A stretch of DNA of 35,596 nucleotides. Origin: an uncultured Collinsella sp. Its GTDB lineage: Bacteria > Actinomycetota > Coriobacteriia > Coriobacteriales > Coriobacteriaceae. The position numbers and the translations under genes were made by a program. The notes beneath the pieces are model-generated. The model ran no database searches, had not been told where the DNA came from, and saw only the letters and a list, made by a program, of their open reading frames with translations. Below are positions 1 through 7,887 of the stretch, piece after piece; within the stretch, counting starts at the first letter, position 1; each line of letters begins with the position of its first letter. Location of the stretch: the NCBI GenBank assembly GCA_902496845.1, contig CABVCJ010000014.1, forward strand, positions 1 to 35,596. Reading direction: 5' to 3'.

Positions 1-250
1 GCGCGCTGCCGTTTGAGCCGGCGGCACCGGCGCCCGTGCTGACGGGCGAGGCCGAATAGCCCGCGCGATCGACGGCGGTGCAGATATCGTCGGGGGAGAC
101 CTGCGCGGGGTCGTAGTCGACCATCATGGAACCGGCGAGCAGGTTGACCGCGACGCTTTGGACGCCGTCGAGCTTGCTCACGGCGCGGTCCACATGCGCC
201 TGGCAGGCGGCGCACGTCATGCCGCCTACGTCGAACTTATCTTGAGCCAT
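1..250 (-). CDS. Heavy-metal-associated (HMA) domain protein, probably N-terminus of a copper P-type ATPase (partial)
   Basis: The reverse strand reads from ATG at 250 to the window edge, giving 83 residues. Residues 1-70 form an HMA fold with the metal-binding motif GMTCAAC near residues 9-15. This is followed by a Gly/Ala/Ser-rich linker that runs out of the window. A free copper chaperone (CopZ) usually ends near residue 70, so the linker favours the N-terminal metal-binding domain of a Cu+-exporting P-type ATPase. The ATPase core is not visible, so this remains inference. AGGAG lies just upstream of the ATG and a CsoR-like operator lies in its promoter, which fits copper-inducible efflux. 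It is a neighbour of the large locus, not an obvious member. Confidence 0.85.
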   Translation of the reverse strand, partial: MAQDKFDVGGMTCAACQAHVDRAVSKLDGVQSVAVNLLAGSMMVDYDPAQVSPDDICTAVDRAGYSASPVSTGAGAAGSNGSA

Positions 251-297
251 GGCTTCTCCTTTCTGTGGCGTGGTGTTGGAAATGTTAACCTGCCGAT

Positions 298-328
298 ACT
301 ATACACCCATACCCCCTGGGGGTGTCTA
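298..328 (-). promoter_or_regulatory. Copper-responsive promoter with CsoR-type operator
   Basis: A GC-rich palindrome, TACCCCCTGGGGGTG at 310-324, resembles operators of the copper-sensing repressor CsoR. On the minus strand it lies between a -35-like TAGACA (323-328) and a -10-like TATAGT (298-303) with a 19-bp spacer. The HMA-domain gene starts at 250. CsoR repression relieved by Cu(I) is the likely mode. A MerR/CueR-type activator also uses 19-bp spacers and cannot be excluded. Confidence 0.65.
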
Positions 329-400
329 GTAGTAGTTGGAATGTATGACTTTTCATTACAGATGAGGGTGGCCGCTCAATCGACGGCCGTCTTTGCCAAA

Positions 401-780
401 CATCTCAATCTGTAACGTCTGGACCGGTTTTTGAACCATAGCTGTTACAGATTTAGACGAACATTTCGGCCGAAAACTAACGTCTCGATCTGTAACATCT
501 AGACCCCGGTTTGCCGAGTATTTGTTACAGATCAAGACAAACAGTTGGCAGGAAACTCAATGTCTCAATCTGTAACATCTGGCGGGAAATATGACCTTTA
601 ACTGTTACAGATTGAGACAGGCTGCCCGGGGTCAACTCAAATGTCTTGATCTGTAACATCTAGAGAGGTTTTTGACCCCTTACTGTTACAGATTGAGATG
701 TTGTCTCACGGGGTTGGGGTCTGTCTCGACCTGTAACATCTAGACCGGTTTTTGGGTTCTAACTGTTACAGGTCGAGACA
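401..780. repeat. Array of five 80-bp-period hairpin repeats (left border)
   Basis: Five units begin at about 401, 481, 561, 642 and 722. Each is about 59 bp with arms near TGTCTCGATCTGTAAC and GTTACAGATCGAGACA. The distance between the two inner TGTAAC/GTTACA boxes is exactly 27 nt in every unit, although the interior sequence varies (often TCTAGACCGGTTTTTG). Units are separated by about 21 nt, often ending AACTCAA. The arms covary: unit 3 pairs CAATCTG with CAGATTG, and unit 5 pairs GACCTG with CAGGTC. The array lies between the 3' end of kinase 1 and the promoter of the copper gene. No convincing coding gene is present in 251-821. It could be a REP/MITE-like element. Confidence 0.9.
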
Positions 781-821
781 ATTGCCGGGAAGGGGTCCCG
801 TCACGGCAAGACGCCCGCTGC

Positions 822-2897
822 TTAGATGCAGAATCCAGGAATCACGCAGGTTCGCTTGTTTGGCTTTTCCGCAGGCGTTGCGTACGTAAAGACGTCGCCG
901 TCGTGTCCCACGCGGTTCATATAGAGTGTGCCTTCGCTCTCCGATGTGTCAGGACTCGCCGTTCGTTCCCACCAACAGGTGTCCTTGCCTTTCCACTGGC
1001 GAACCAACGTCTCGTTCGTGGTATACGGACTCACCTTGAGCTCGCGGAACAGCTGGTACTCCTTGCCTTCGCCGTTGTAGATGTCGGCCAGGTAGTGAAA
1101 GCCCTCGGCAAATGACTCGGGCGGCTGCACTCCGCACAGCTCGACCATGGCGGGCAGCCAAAGGGTTGCGGGCAACTCGCTCAGACACGATGCGCTTCTG
1201 GCAGCGCCAACGTTATTCGAGATCTTTTTGACAGATTTAATGAGTGCGCGCAACTCGTTGGGCAGCAGCTTAAGGCCGTCGCCGTCGAGCCATTCCCGCA
1301 GCTCGCAATCTGCCCAGCCGGTGCTCAACGGTTGGGCCGCGGCATCGCGCTCGGCAATGCCGGCATCGAACATAAACGTCAGTCCGGCCTTGCCCGTCCC
1401 GTCCAGAAGCTCGTCGTGGCGGATGCCCACGAGCTGCGCGCCAACCTGCAGCCCGTTGGTGAGCGTGACGCGCTTGGTGCATGGATAGGGGATATGCCCA
1501 TCGGCATCGAGCAGATGATAGCGCTTGGCAATCTCGCGTGCCTCGCTACGGGTCTCGGCGGCCTTAATCTTGAGCGAAATCTCCTGCAGCTGATCCCAGG
1601 TGTAGTCGTCAAGCGAACCGCGGATGCCGTCCAGGTAGTCGGGGATGCCAAAGCCATGGGTTGCCGCCCCGATAACGCCGAGCCCCGCAACGGCCGCGAC
1701 AACGCCACCGATAATAAAGCGGCGACGGGTCATGGCATCGTGCCGGGCCTGCTCCAGGATCTCTCGCGCGCGCTCGCCGGCGACGTCGACCTTAAGGTGC
1801 GTGCCAGAATCGATATCAATCGCGGCCTCGTCTCCTGCGCCTTCGCGGCCCTCGGATTCGGCATCGGTGAGGTATGCCGAGAGCACCTCGAGCATCTGCT
1901 GCTCGGTGGGACGATCGCACTGCTCGACTGAGATGCCTTTCATGATGATCTGGACAAGCGCTTTGTCGCCCTCGCATCGCGGCTCGAGCGGTGCCGGCTT
2001 GGTCTTGGTCTTTATGAGGTAGAACGAGCCGGTTGCCGCGGCGCCCGTCGACTCAACATCGAACGGTTTGCGACCGCTGTAGAGCTGGTACAGAATGCTC
2101 GATAGTGCGTAGACGTCGATGGCGGGCGAGCGGCGAAGGGCCGCGATGCCTTCGATATCCTGCGTGAGCATCTCGGGCGCGGCGTATGCGGGCGTGGCAA
2201 AGCGCCAGATGTCGGCGCGCCGGGTGATCGTGTCGTCGCCGAGGGCAATGGTCGCGGAGCCCATGTCGATGAGGCAGGGGTCAAAGGAGCAATCGACGAT
2301 CTGCTGCTCGAGCGTTCGACTGGTGGTACGGAACATGATATTGGCGGGCGACAGGTCGCGATGGACGACCGGATTTACGAGTCCCTGGGTCATCAAGAGC
2401 GCGCGAAGCACGGCGTTTCCAACGGCGGCCACCATCTGGGTGGTTAGCCCGCCCGAGACATCGTGCGGAAGCAAGGGCAGCGCCTGCTTGAGCGAGGTGC
2501 CCTCGACCCACTCCATGAGGATGAGCGGGTCGTCCTTGCACGATCCATAGCCATAGACGCGCGGAAATCCGCGCAGGTGCGAGACGGTGCACAGATGACG
2601 GTACTCCTCGAACAGCGCGGCGGTGTTGGCCAGGTGCGCAGCCGCTTGCTCTGCGGCGCGATCGGGGGCTTGGTCGGAAAGGATGGCGTTGTCCTTGAGC
2701 AGCTTGACGGCAAAGACCTCGCCGCTCGTGTTGGTCGCGCGAAGCACGTGTCCGATATTGCCGCCGTCGCGGTATGCCGTCTGAAGAATAAGCGTCATAA
2801 ACCGGCGCTTGGCATCATCCTCGGCGCTGGGGTCGACTGCCACGGCGGTATCGAACGTGTCAAGACGGATGAGTTTATTGCCGTCGACGATATCCAT
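822..2897 (-). CDS. Membrane-anchored Ser/Thr protein kinase with C-terminal DUF6273-like domain (kinase 1)
   Basis: This 691-residue protein has an N-terminal Hanks-type kinase domain (about residues 35-330). It shows a Gly-rich loop (DGGNIGHV), the ATP-binding lysine in VFAVK (K65), catalytic HRD 179-181 with N186, and an APE-like motif. The magnesium motif is DMG (211-213) instead of DFG. After an acidic linker comes one hydrophobic segment near residues 392-412 preceded by RRR, so the kinase is cytoplasmic. The C-terminal 230 residues resemble the DUF6273 family (tryptophan-rich, WADCELREWLDGD-type motif) and would lie outside the cell. That domain is a plausible sensor, but its ligand is unknown. 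The gene follows the FHA-like gene at 2994-3926 on the same strand after 96 bp, so the two probably form an operon. Its closest paralogue here is the kinase at 23431. Confidence 0.9.
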   Translation of the reverse strand: MDIVDGNKLIRLDTFDTAVAVDPSAEDDAKRRFMTLILQTAYRDGGNIGHVLRATNTSGEVFAVKLLKDNAILSDQAPDRAAEQAAAHLANTAALFEEYRHLCTVSHLRGFPRVYGYGSCKDDPLILMEWVEGTSLKQALPLLPHDVSGGLTTQMVAAVGNAVLRALLMTQGLVNPVVHRDLSPANIMFRTTSRTLEQQIVDCSFDPCLIDMGSATIALGDDTITRRADIWRFATPAYAAPEMLTQDIEGIAALRRSPAIDVYALSSILYQLYSGRKPFDVESTGAAATGSFYLIKTKTKPAPLEPRCEGDKALVQIIMKGISVEQCDRPTEQQMLEVLSAYLTDAESEGREGAGDEAAIDIDSGTHLKVDVAGERAREILEQARHDAMTRRRFIIGGVVAAVAGLGVIGAATHGFGIPDYLDGIRGSLDDYTWDQLQEISLKIKAAETRSEAREIAKRYHLLDADGHIPYPCTKRVTLTNGLQVGAQLVGIRHDELLDGTGKAGLTFMFDAGIAERDAAAQPLSTGWADCELREWLDGDGLKLLPNELRALIKSVKKISNNVGAARSASCLSELPATLWLPAMVELCGVQPPESFAEGFHYLADIYNGEGKEYQLFRELKVSPYTTNETLVRQWKGKDTCWWERTASPDTSESEGTLYMNRVGHDGDVFTYATPAEKPNKRTCVIPGFCI

Positions 2898-2993
2898 GAG
2901 AATGCTCCTGTCAATACGAATAAAGCTGGGTCATCAAGACGAGGAGAGCGGAAGGGAAACGATTTGACCCGTCATGATAGATATTGCCAGCGG

Positions 2994-3926
2994 CTATTTA
3001 GCCAAGGATACGACAAGGAAGGAAGTATCCGTTCCCAGCTGAAGAATGTCACCATTTGCAATGATTGCGGAGGGAGAGGCCTCTGAAATTCCTCGTTTGC
3101 TTCGGGGCATTTCGAGCGTCCGCTCTTTTCCGTTCGATCCGCTGATGAGAATCGTCCCGTTTGTAGAATGAAGCCCCCTTGCGTACCAGGTGCCGTTTTC
3201 GAGCCAGATATGAAGATGCCGGCGTGACACCGAGCTTCCAACATCAGTGATATCGGAGGCGTTGTAACTAATGGAGCCAATGACCGTCCCTTCGGGTTCA
3301 ATAGGCAGGGGGTGAATCGGGGGGACGATCGAGCTACCGATTACGCGAATTAACCCCAGCTGGGTTTGATCGGGTTTGCGGGAAGCTCGTTTCGGATTAC
3401 CCGGGCTCGTCAGTTCTGTCTTCAAAGAGACGGCAAGGCTCGCGTTGGCAAACATCTCGGTGCTCTCAACGGCGGCCGAGGCGTTTTGCAGACAGCCGCA
3501 CGCAATAAAGAGATGCAGATATAAGATGTCGCGGTCCAGCTCTGATTTGAGCGTCCCGTTATTAATTCTGTGCAGTGCGTTGGCATAGACGCTTGCGTCC
3601 TCGCCGATGCAGGTCAGAGCTTCTTGCATGTTGAGTGCCGCTGGCCCCGCATAGTGCGCGGACACGAGACGGCGCGCATTTGATCCGCCCAAATTCGAGA
3701 TGATTTTCGAAAACAACGTCTGAGTGCTAATGCCAAAGTTAGAAAACTCGGCGGGATCGATGGAACCCGGCGCGGCGTTTGTAATCTTTCGCGAAAGAAA
3801 CGGACGATTGGAGACATGGCTGAACAGATCAGACTTGCTCGAAATGAGAATCGAGGCGGCGGTGCAGTTGGTGATGCCGCCGAAGCTTCGCAAGTCGCTG
3901 TACATCTCTGAACTTGGTGTACGCAT
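2994..3926 (-). CDS. FHA-like domain protein (FHA 1)
   Basis: This 310-residue protein has an unassigned N-terminal helical region (about 1-200) and a C-terminal forkhead-associated domain (about 210-305). The FHA region shows GTVIG, the SRRHLHIW (SxxH) motif and STNGT. The usual Arg after the first Gly pair (IGR) is absent, being IGS here, so phosphothreonine binding may be altered. The paralogue at 25335 matches along most of its length, including MYSDLRSFGG versus MFEDLRGFAG near the N-terminus and the GCLQ motif. The start at 3926 is supported by GGAGG at the right spacing. It is probably the first gene of the FHA-kinase operon and a substrate or partner of kinase 1. Confidence 0.85.
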   Translation of the reverse strand: MRTPSSEMYSDLRSFGGITNCTAASILISSKSDLFSHVSNRPFLSRKITNAAPGSIDPAEFSNFGISTQTLFSKIISNLGGSNARRLVSAHYAGPAALNMQEALTCIGEDASVYANALHRINNGTLKSELDRDILYLHLFIACGCLQNASAAVESTEMFANASLAVSLKTELTSPGNPKRASRKPDQTQLGLIRVIGSSIVPPIHPLPIEPEGTVIGSISYNASDITDVGSSVSRRHLHIWLENGTWYARGLHSTNGTILISGSNGKERTLEMPRSKRGISEASPSAIIANGDILQLGTDTSFLVVSLAK

Positions 3927-4134
3927 GCTCCTCCGTTCCCGTCGTTAGCCTGACGAGCCTTTAAAATGTGCGCACCGATTGCAGGGCTTAGGCCAACTCG
4001 TAAGGAATGTGCTGGTGGGCGCATTCAACGTTCGGCGCGATGACACGGGTAGCACGAATCGAATGATGGTCACGCAAAGCAACGGGCAGGGTGTCCCGGC
4101 CGCCGTTCGCGTAACCTTTTGCGACCATTTTAGA

Positions 4135-4171
4135 TGTTGCGCAACACTTCTCGCAATTTCAGCGATAGAAA
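4135..4171 (+). promoter_or_regulatory. Regulon promoter P1: palindrome TGTTGCGCAACA plus -10 TAGAAA
   Basis: The palindrome is at 4135-4146. Exactly 19 nt later is TAGAAA (4166-4171), and the 4207 gene starts 35 nt after that. No TTGACA-like -35 lies at normal spacing. This promoter should drive the central operon. It also lies between divergent genes and could affect the FHA gene at 3926, but no matching -10 is seen at 19 nt on the minus side. Confidence 0.65.
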
Positions 4172-4206
4172 TAATACGAAAGTTCACCAGCTGAAAGGAA
4201 AGAGTT

Positions 4207-4827
4207 GTGGCGCTTTACGACGAAGCTCGGACCATACCTTATGACACCTTTGACTATAAAGCGGAGTGCGATGCGTACGATAGGGCGTCCTCGGACTGGG
4301 ACAAGTTTATGCAGGCCGCCGCTCTCGCGAAGTTCGCTAGCCGCAATGGTGACCGACGCGGCGAGGAAGACTGGCTTTTGCGCGCACTGTGCTGGGCTGA
4401 TTGTGATTCGTCGTGTAGCGAGGTCGCGTATGCACTTGCCGATCATTGCGATAGGTACGGCGTCTATATTAGCTACTGCTTGGGGAACGACGATGTGCCC
4501 ACCCGCATGGACGGCAGGCTTTGGAGAAAGTTTGCTAGGGGAGAAAGCCTTAGCGATGACTCTTCAACGGACTCGCAGGATGGTTCCGGTCCCTCTGCCG
4601 AGGCCGCGGCTCAGGTTGGCGCGGCGGCTTCGAAGGGCCTGATCGACGAGGTTGGCTGGGGCACCGTTATTCTGCTGCCCTTTGGCGTCTTTATGATTGG
4701 CAAGTTTATCCTCGATACCTACGGCGATATCATCTTTGGCTTCCTGAAGACTGCGGGCATCGTAGTTGCCGTCATCGCGGCGTTGTTTGTCATTACAAAG
4801 TTCATTCTTCCAAGATTTCGTGGTTAA
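4207..4827 (+). CDS. Unknown protein with two C-terminal membrane segments
   Basis: This is the first gene of the central operon, 206 residues, starting with GTG preceded by AAAGGAAAG. I do not recognise the family. Residues 1-115 are soluble, acidic and rich in aromatic residues and cysteine (CWADCDSSC near 62-70), with helical TPR/Sel1-like character but no clear repeat. A Ser/Asp-rich linker follows (about 114-130). Two hydrophobic segments at about 151-169 and 176-200 anchor the C-terminus, which ends in basic residues. It lies 36 nt downstream of the P1 -10 box and 23 nt before the next gene. Its position suggests a membrane subunit of the same complex. Confidence 0.85.
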   Translation: MALYDEARTIPYDTFDYKAECDAYDRASSDWDKFMQAAALAKFASRNGDRRGEEDWLLRALCWADCDSSCSEVAYALADHCDRYGVYISYCLGNDDVPTRMDGRLWRKFARGESLSDDSSTDSQDGSGPSAEAAAQVGAAASKGLIDEVGWGTVILLPFGVFMIGKFILDTYGDIIFGFLKTAGIVVAVIAALFVITKFILPRFRG

Positions 4828-4850
4828 TAGCGAACGTGTAAGGAGTTCAC

Positions 4851-5285
4851 ATGCAATGCGTGGCTTGCGGAAAAACAATTCCCGATAGCATGGCTTTTTG
4901 CCCTTATTGCGGAGCCGCTCAGACGGGAGGTGCGTCTGGCGCGACGAGCTCATCGGCGGATTCCGGAACGGGGTCGTCTTCTGATTCTGGTTCTGGTTCG
5001 TCATCCGGGGCTAGCGCGACGACATCCTCCGGTCCTGCTCCTACCCCCGCGCCCAGCCCCACGCCTGGTGCTGGAACGACTTCGGGCTCCTCTGCAGGCG
5101 GAAGCGCCGCTGCTTCTGCACCCGTCGCACCGACGCAGTACGAGTCAGACAAGCGCCTGGGACAAATAGCCTGCGTCCTTTCTGCCGTTGCTTTGGTTCT
5201 CGTAATCGCTGGCCTTCAGAAGGCATACATCGGTCTCGGCGTAATCATCGCTGCTTACTTGCTGATCAACATTTTTAGGAAGTAG
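4851..5285 (+). CDS. Zinc-ribbon membrane protein
   Basis: This 144-residue protein has an N-terminal zinc ribbon (C3, C6, C17, C20 in CVACG and CPYCG). A long low-complexity Ser/Gly/Ala/Pro linker (about 24-95) follows, then two hydrophobic segments (about 104-122 and 124-141). The architecture, a cytoplasmic zinc-binding tip on a flexible stalk joined to the membrane, is common in actinobacteria and usually has no assigned function. AAGGAG precedes the ATG. It sits 23 nt after the previous gene and 12 nt before the next, inside the operon. It may recruit a partner to the membrane (inference). Confidence 0.88.
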   Translation: MQCVACGKTIPDSMAFCPYCGAAQTGGASGATSSSADSGTGSSSDSGSGSSSGASATTSSGPAPTPAPSPTPGAGTTSGSSAGGSAAASAPVAPTQYESDKRLGQIACVLSAVALVLVIAGLQKAYIGLGVIIAAYLLINIFRK

Positions 5286-5297
5286 GAGGAGACAAAC

Positions 5298-5492
5298 ATG
5301 GCGTTATTTGGAATTATTGCCGTCGGATTTGCTCTTATTGTCGTCTACGCGATCGTGAGGGCTTTTCAAGCCCAGATCACCTTTGTTCTTGGCGCTATTG
5401 TTTTGAGCTTCTGCGCGTATGGCGTTTTCAAGGCTTTTAAGAATTACGCGGCTGCATTTAAGAAAAATGCGATTGATTCGAACAGGAGCTAG
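5298..5492 (+). CDS. Small two-helix membrane protein
   Basis: This 64-residue protein consists almost entirely of two hydrophobic segments (about 3-20 and 27-45) and a short basic tail. The start is well supported by TAGGAGGAG before ATG. It is tightly packed: 12 nt after the previous stop and 5 nt before the GTPase gene. No family is recognised. Its N-terminus, MALF, resembles the MGLF starts of other proteins in the locus, though here it leads directly into a membrane segment. It is probably a small subunit of the membrane GTPase module. Confidence 0.8.
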   Translation: MALFGIIAVGFALIVVYAIVRAFQAQITFVLGAIVLSFCAYGVFKAFKNYAAAFKKNAIDSNRS

Positions 5493-5497
5493 CGATT

Positions 5498-7036
5498 ATG
5501 GCATTGACTGACGAGCGCTATAACCAGACGGCTGCTCTTTTGCCGCCCGAGCCTTCTCGTGCTGAGTACTGGCTCGATAAGGGTTTCTCTGATCTTGGAG
5601 CGACGATTCGAGAGGCGATCGTCCTTAATAGGGTTACGCGCGGGGAATTAATTACTGAGCTCTACAACGGTGGCTTTATCCACAAGGTCCTGTGGGGCAT
5701 CTGCTTCCTCTCGTTTCTTGTTGCGGGCGTTGCGGGAACGGTAATCTTTGCATTCATCCATTCGGCCGTCATCATGGTCGTAATGGTGCTCGTTTACATC
5801 CTCTTTGGTCTCTCGCGCGCATTGGATGCTTGGTATCGTAAAACGCGCAAGATGGAGTTTGTCTGCGAGCAGTGCAAGCATGTTTGGCCGACCCCTGGGT
5901 ATGTTTGCCCCAAGTGCGGCAAGGTTCATTCCTACCTTCGTCCCAACACGTTTGGCTTCTATACGCATGTGTGCGAGTGCGGCCAAAAGCTCCCGTGCAC
6001 CTTCTTTGCGTCTGCTAAGGGGCCTGATGGATCGATCATCCATCGCTCTGACTTGGAGCAGTGCTGTCCTAATCCCAATTGCGCCCATTCGGTCGCTTCG
6101 GGCGAGGCCAGGACGATGTCTATTCCCGTTGTTGGCGGCCGTTCGGTAGGAAAGACCTCCTACATTGCGGCACTTGCCCACGACCTTGTGCTCGACCGCG
6201 CTGCTCAGCAGGGCTATGACACCGATTTTCTCGATGATGACAAGCGAGGGCTCTTCTCCGAGCTCGAGAAGATTTATCAATCGGGCGATGCGAGCATGAC
6301 GAGTGAGGACTCCGACGTCAAGCGCGCCTCCGCATTCTCGCTGAGCGTCTTTATCCGCAAGGACGGGCTCGATCCCGACCGTCTAATCCATCTCTACGAC
6401 GTCGCCGGTGAGACCTTCCTTAATAACGACGAGCACGAGGACCAGCTTCAGTACGCATACGCCGAAGGCGCCGTGCTGCTGGTGGACCCCATGAGCATCC
6501 CGGATTTGGCAAGCGAGCTCGAGGAAGGGCTTTCGGCAACGGACGCCGCCGTTTCTGGCCGCTCGAACCCCGATGACGTCTTGGCTTCCTTGATTGAGAA
6601 AGTCAAAAGCGTTGCCAAGCCGGATCGTCAGGGCAGATTCACCATGCCCCTTGCTGTGGTGCTCAGCAAGGCGGATCTTCCGGGCTTGGATGAAAAGATC
6701 GGACAGGCCGCCTGCGATGCGTATCTTGCTGCAAATCCCGAGTGTCCTGTCGCCGACGCACAGGATGCCGTGCTTCGCGATTTCCTGCTCGAATATGGCA
6801 TGGGCAACTTCTTGACGTCGCTTAAGGCGAGTTTCCGCTCGTATCGCTTCTTTGCAGCTTCTGCCGTTGGCCACGAGCGTCTCGCCGGCGCTTACGATCC
6901 CAAGGGTGTTGTCGAGCCGTTTGCGTGGATTGCGGGCCAGGCAGACCCGACGTTTGCCACGGCGCTTTCCCTCCCCGTTGAGAACGCTGTTTCTTATACC
7001 CAACAGCTCGAGATCGATCGAAGGAAGAAGAGGTAG
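5498..7036 (+). CDS. Membrane TRAFAC-type GTPase with zinc ribbon (DO-GTPase-like)
   Basis: This 512-residue protein has two hydrophobic segments at about 64-83 and 88-105, then zinc-binding cysteines (C123, C126, C137, C140 plus a second Cys cluster near 159-195). A P-loop NTPase domain follows. G1 is GGRSVGKTS (213-221), G3 is DVAGE (near 301) and a G4-like SKAD lies near 390, a position where NKxD/TKxD is usual. This fits the TRAFAC-clade GTPases of the double-GTPase (DO-GTPase) conflict systems, which pair with a second GTPase and a GAP1 protein. Both partners are in this operon (17087 and 18386). GTP hydrolysis is expected at the inner membrane face. AGGAG precedes the start. Confidence 0.85.
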   Translation: MALTDERYNQTAALLPPEPSRAEYWLDKGFSDLGATIREAIVLNRVTRGELITELYNGGFIHKVLWGICFLSFLVAGVAGTVIFAFIHSAVIMVVMVLVYILFGLSRALDAWYRKTRKMEFVCEQCKHVWPTPGYVCPKCGKVHSYLRPNTFGFYTHVCECGQKLPCTFFASAKGPDGSIIHRSDLEQCCPNPNCAHSVASGEARTMSIPVVGGRSVGKTSYIAALAHDLVLDRAAQQGYDTDFLDDDKRGLFSELEKIYQSGDASMTSEDSDVKRASAFSLSVFIRKDGLDPDRLIHLYDVAGETFLNNDEHEDQLQYAYAEGAVLLVDPMSIPDLASELEEGLSATDAAVSGRSNPDDVLASLIEKVKSVAKPDRQGRFTMPLAVVLSKADLPGLDEKIGQAACDAYLAANPECPVADAQDAVLRDFLLEYGMGNFLTSLKASFRSYRFFAASAVGHERLAGAYDPKGVVEPFAWIAGQADPTFATALSLPVENAVSYTQQLEIDRRKKR

Positions 7037-7042
7037 ACGCAC

Positions 7043-7831
7043 ATGACTGACGATGTTTTTGTTCCCTCGTTTGAGGACGTCGCGCCCGAAGAACCTGTTT
7101 GCGAGGAGGTGGGGTGCGCAAGCGAACCCGTTGAGACTGCCGAGCCTGCTGCGGAGTCGGCCGAGCCCGTTGAGGCTGAGACGCCTGCCACCGACGACAC
7201 AGCCGTTGAGGAGGGGGAGTGCGATTGCGACGCGAACGCCACTGCAGAAGCCGAGGTCAGCGACCCGATCCCCGTTATGCCTGCCGAGGAGCTGGCGCGC
7301 CGTCTCGATGCATTGGATGAGGGGATTGCTCAACTAACGGGGCTCTTTCGCCAGAAGATTGATCGCACCACCTTTGAGGAGGAAGTGCTCAAGAACAATA
7401 GTGCGGAAATTGAGCGGTATCGCTCTGGTGTGTATGAGAAGGTAACCACGCCCCTGCTTAAGCGCGTGACGTCGGTGATTGCCGAGATGGACACGTCGCT
7501 TACACACCTTGCAACCCTCGAAGGTCATGCGGCTCAGCAGCAAGCGGAGGATCTTTCCGTCTATCGCGGCATGCTCATCGATATCCTTCACGATTTTGGC
7601 GTCACCTCGTTTGCGCCCGAGCCAGGAGATCGGTTTGAGAGCGGTCGTCATACGCTGGCTGTGCCACGTACTTTAACGGGCGACCCGGAAAAGCGCGGTG
7701 TCATTATCGAAGTCCTTTCGCCGGGATACGAGCTTTCGGGGTCCGTTCTCGATCCGGCATATGTCCGCGCGTATACGTATAAAAAAGGCTACGTCGAGCC
7801 CGAACTGCAATTAGACAAAGACGACGAGTAG
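7043..7831 (+). CDS. grpE: GrpE-like nucleotide exchange factor
   Basis: This 262-residue protein begins with a long acidic, Pro/Glu/Ala-rich N-terminus (about 1-78, with a few Cys). A coiled-coil region (about 80-170) and a C-terminal beta domain of GrpE type follow, with PGDRFESGRHT, DPEKRGVIIEVL and PGYELSGSVLDPA motifs. GrpE releases ADP from Hsp70. The gene directly precedes the Hsp70 gene, so it is probably dedicated to the Hsp70 proteins of this operon, not the housekeeping copy. It is more divergent and more acidic at its N-terminus than housekeeping GrpE. It starts 6 nt after the GTPase stop. Confidence 0.88.
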   Translation: MTDDVFVPSFEDVAPEEPVCEEVGCASEPVETAEPAAESAEPVEAETPATDDTAVEEGECDCDANATAEAEVSDPIPVMPAEELARRLDALDEGIAQLTGLFRQKIDRTTFEEEVLKNNSAEIERYRSGVYEKVTTPLLKRVTSVIAEMDTSLTHLATLEGHAAQQQAEDLSVYRGMLIDILHDFGVTSFAPEPGDRFESGRHTLAVPRTLTGDPEKRGVIIEVLSPGYELSGSVLDPAYVRAYTYKKGYVEPELQLDKDDE

Positions 7832-7887
7832 GCAAGGGGCCTAATCGTCTCATCCAAACTGGTCACCATTAAAGGAAGGAAATGATC

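Noticed and set aside
158..415. Small plus-strand frame over the copper promoter
   Set aside because: It crosses the HMA coding region, the CsoR operator and the first hairpin repeat, with no ribosome-binding site or recognisable protein.
401..780. CRISPR array
   Set aside because: Units are inverted-repeat hairpins with similar 27-nt interiors and conserved spacers, not identical direct repeats with unique spacers. No cas genes are present.
4135..4146. Classical heat-shock operator (CIRCE of HrcA or HAIR of HspR)
   Set aside because: The palindrome TGTTGCGCAACA matches neither TTAGCACTC-N9-GAGTGCTAA nor CTTGAGT-N7-ACTCAAG.
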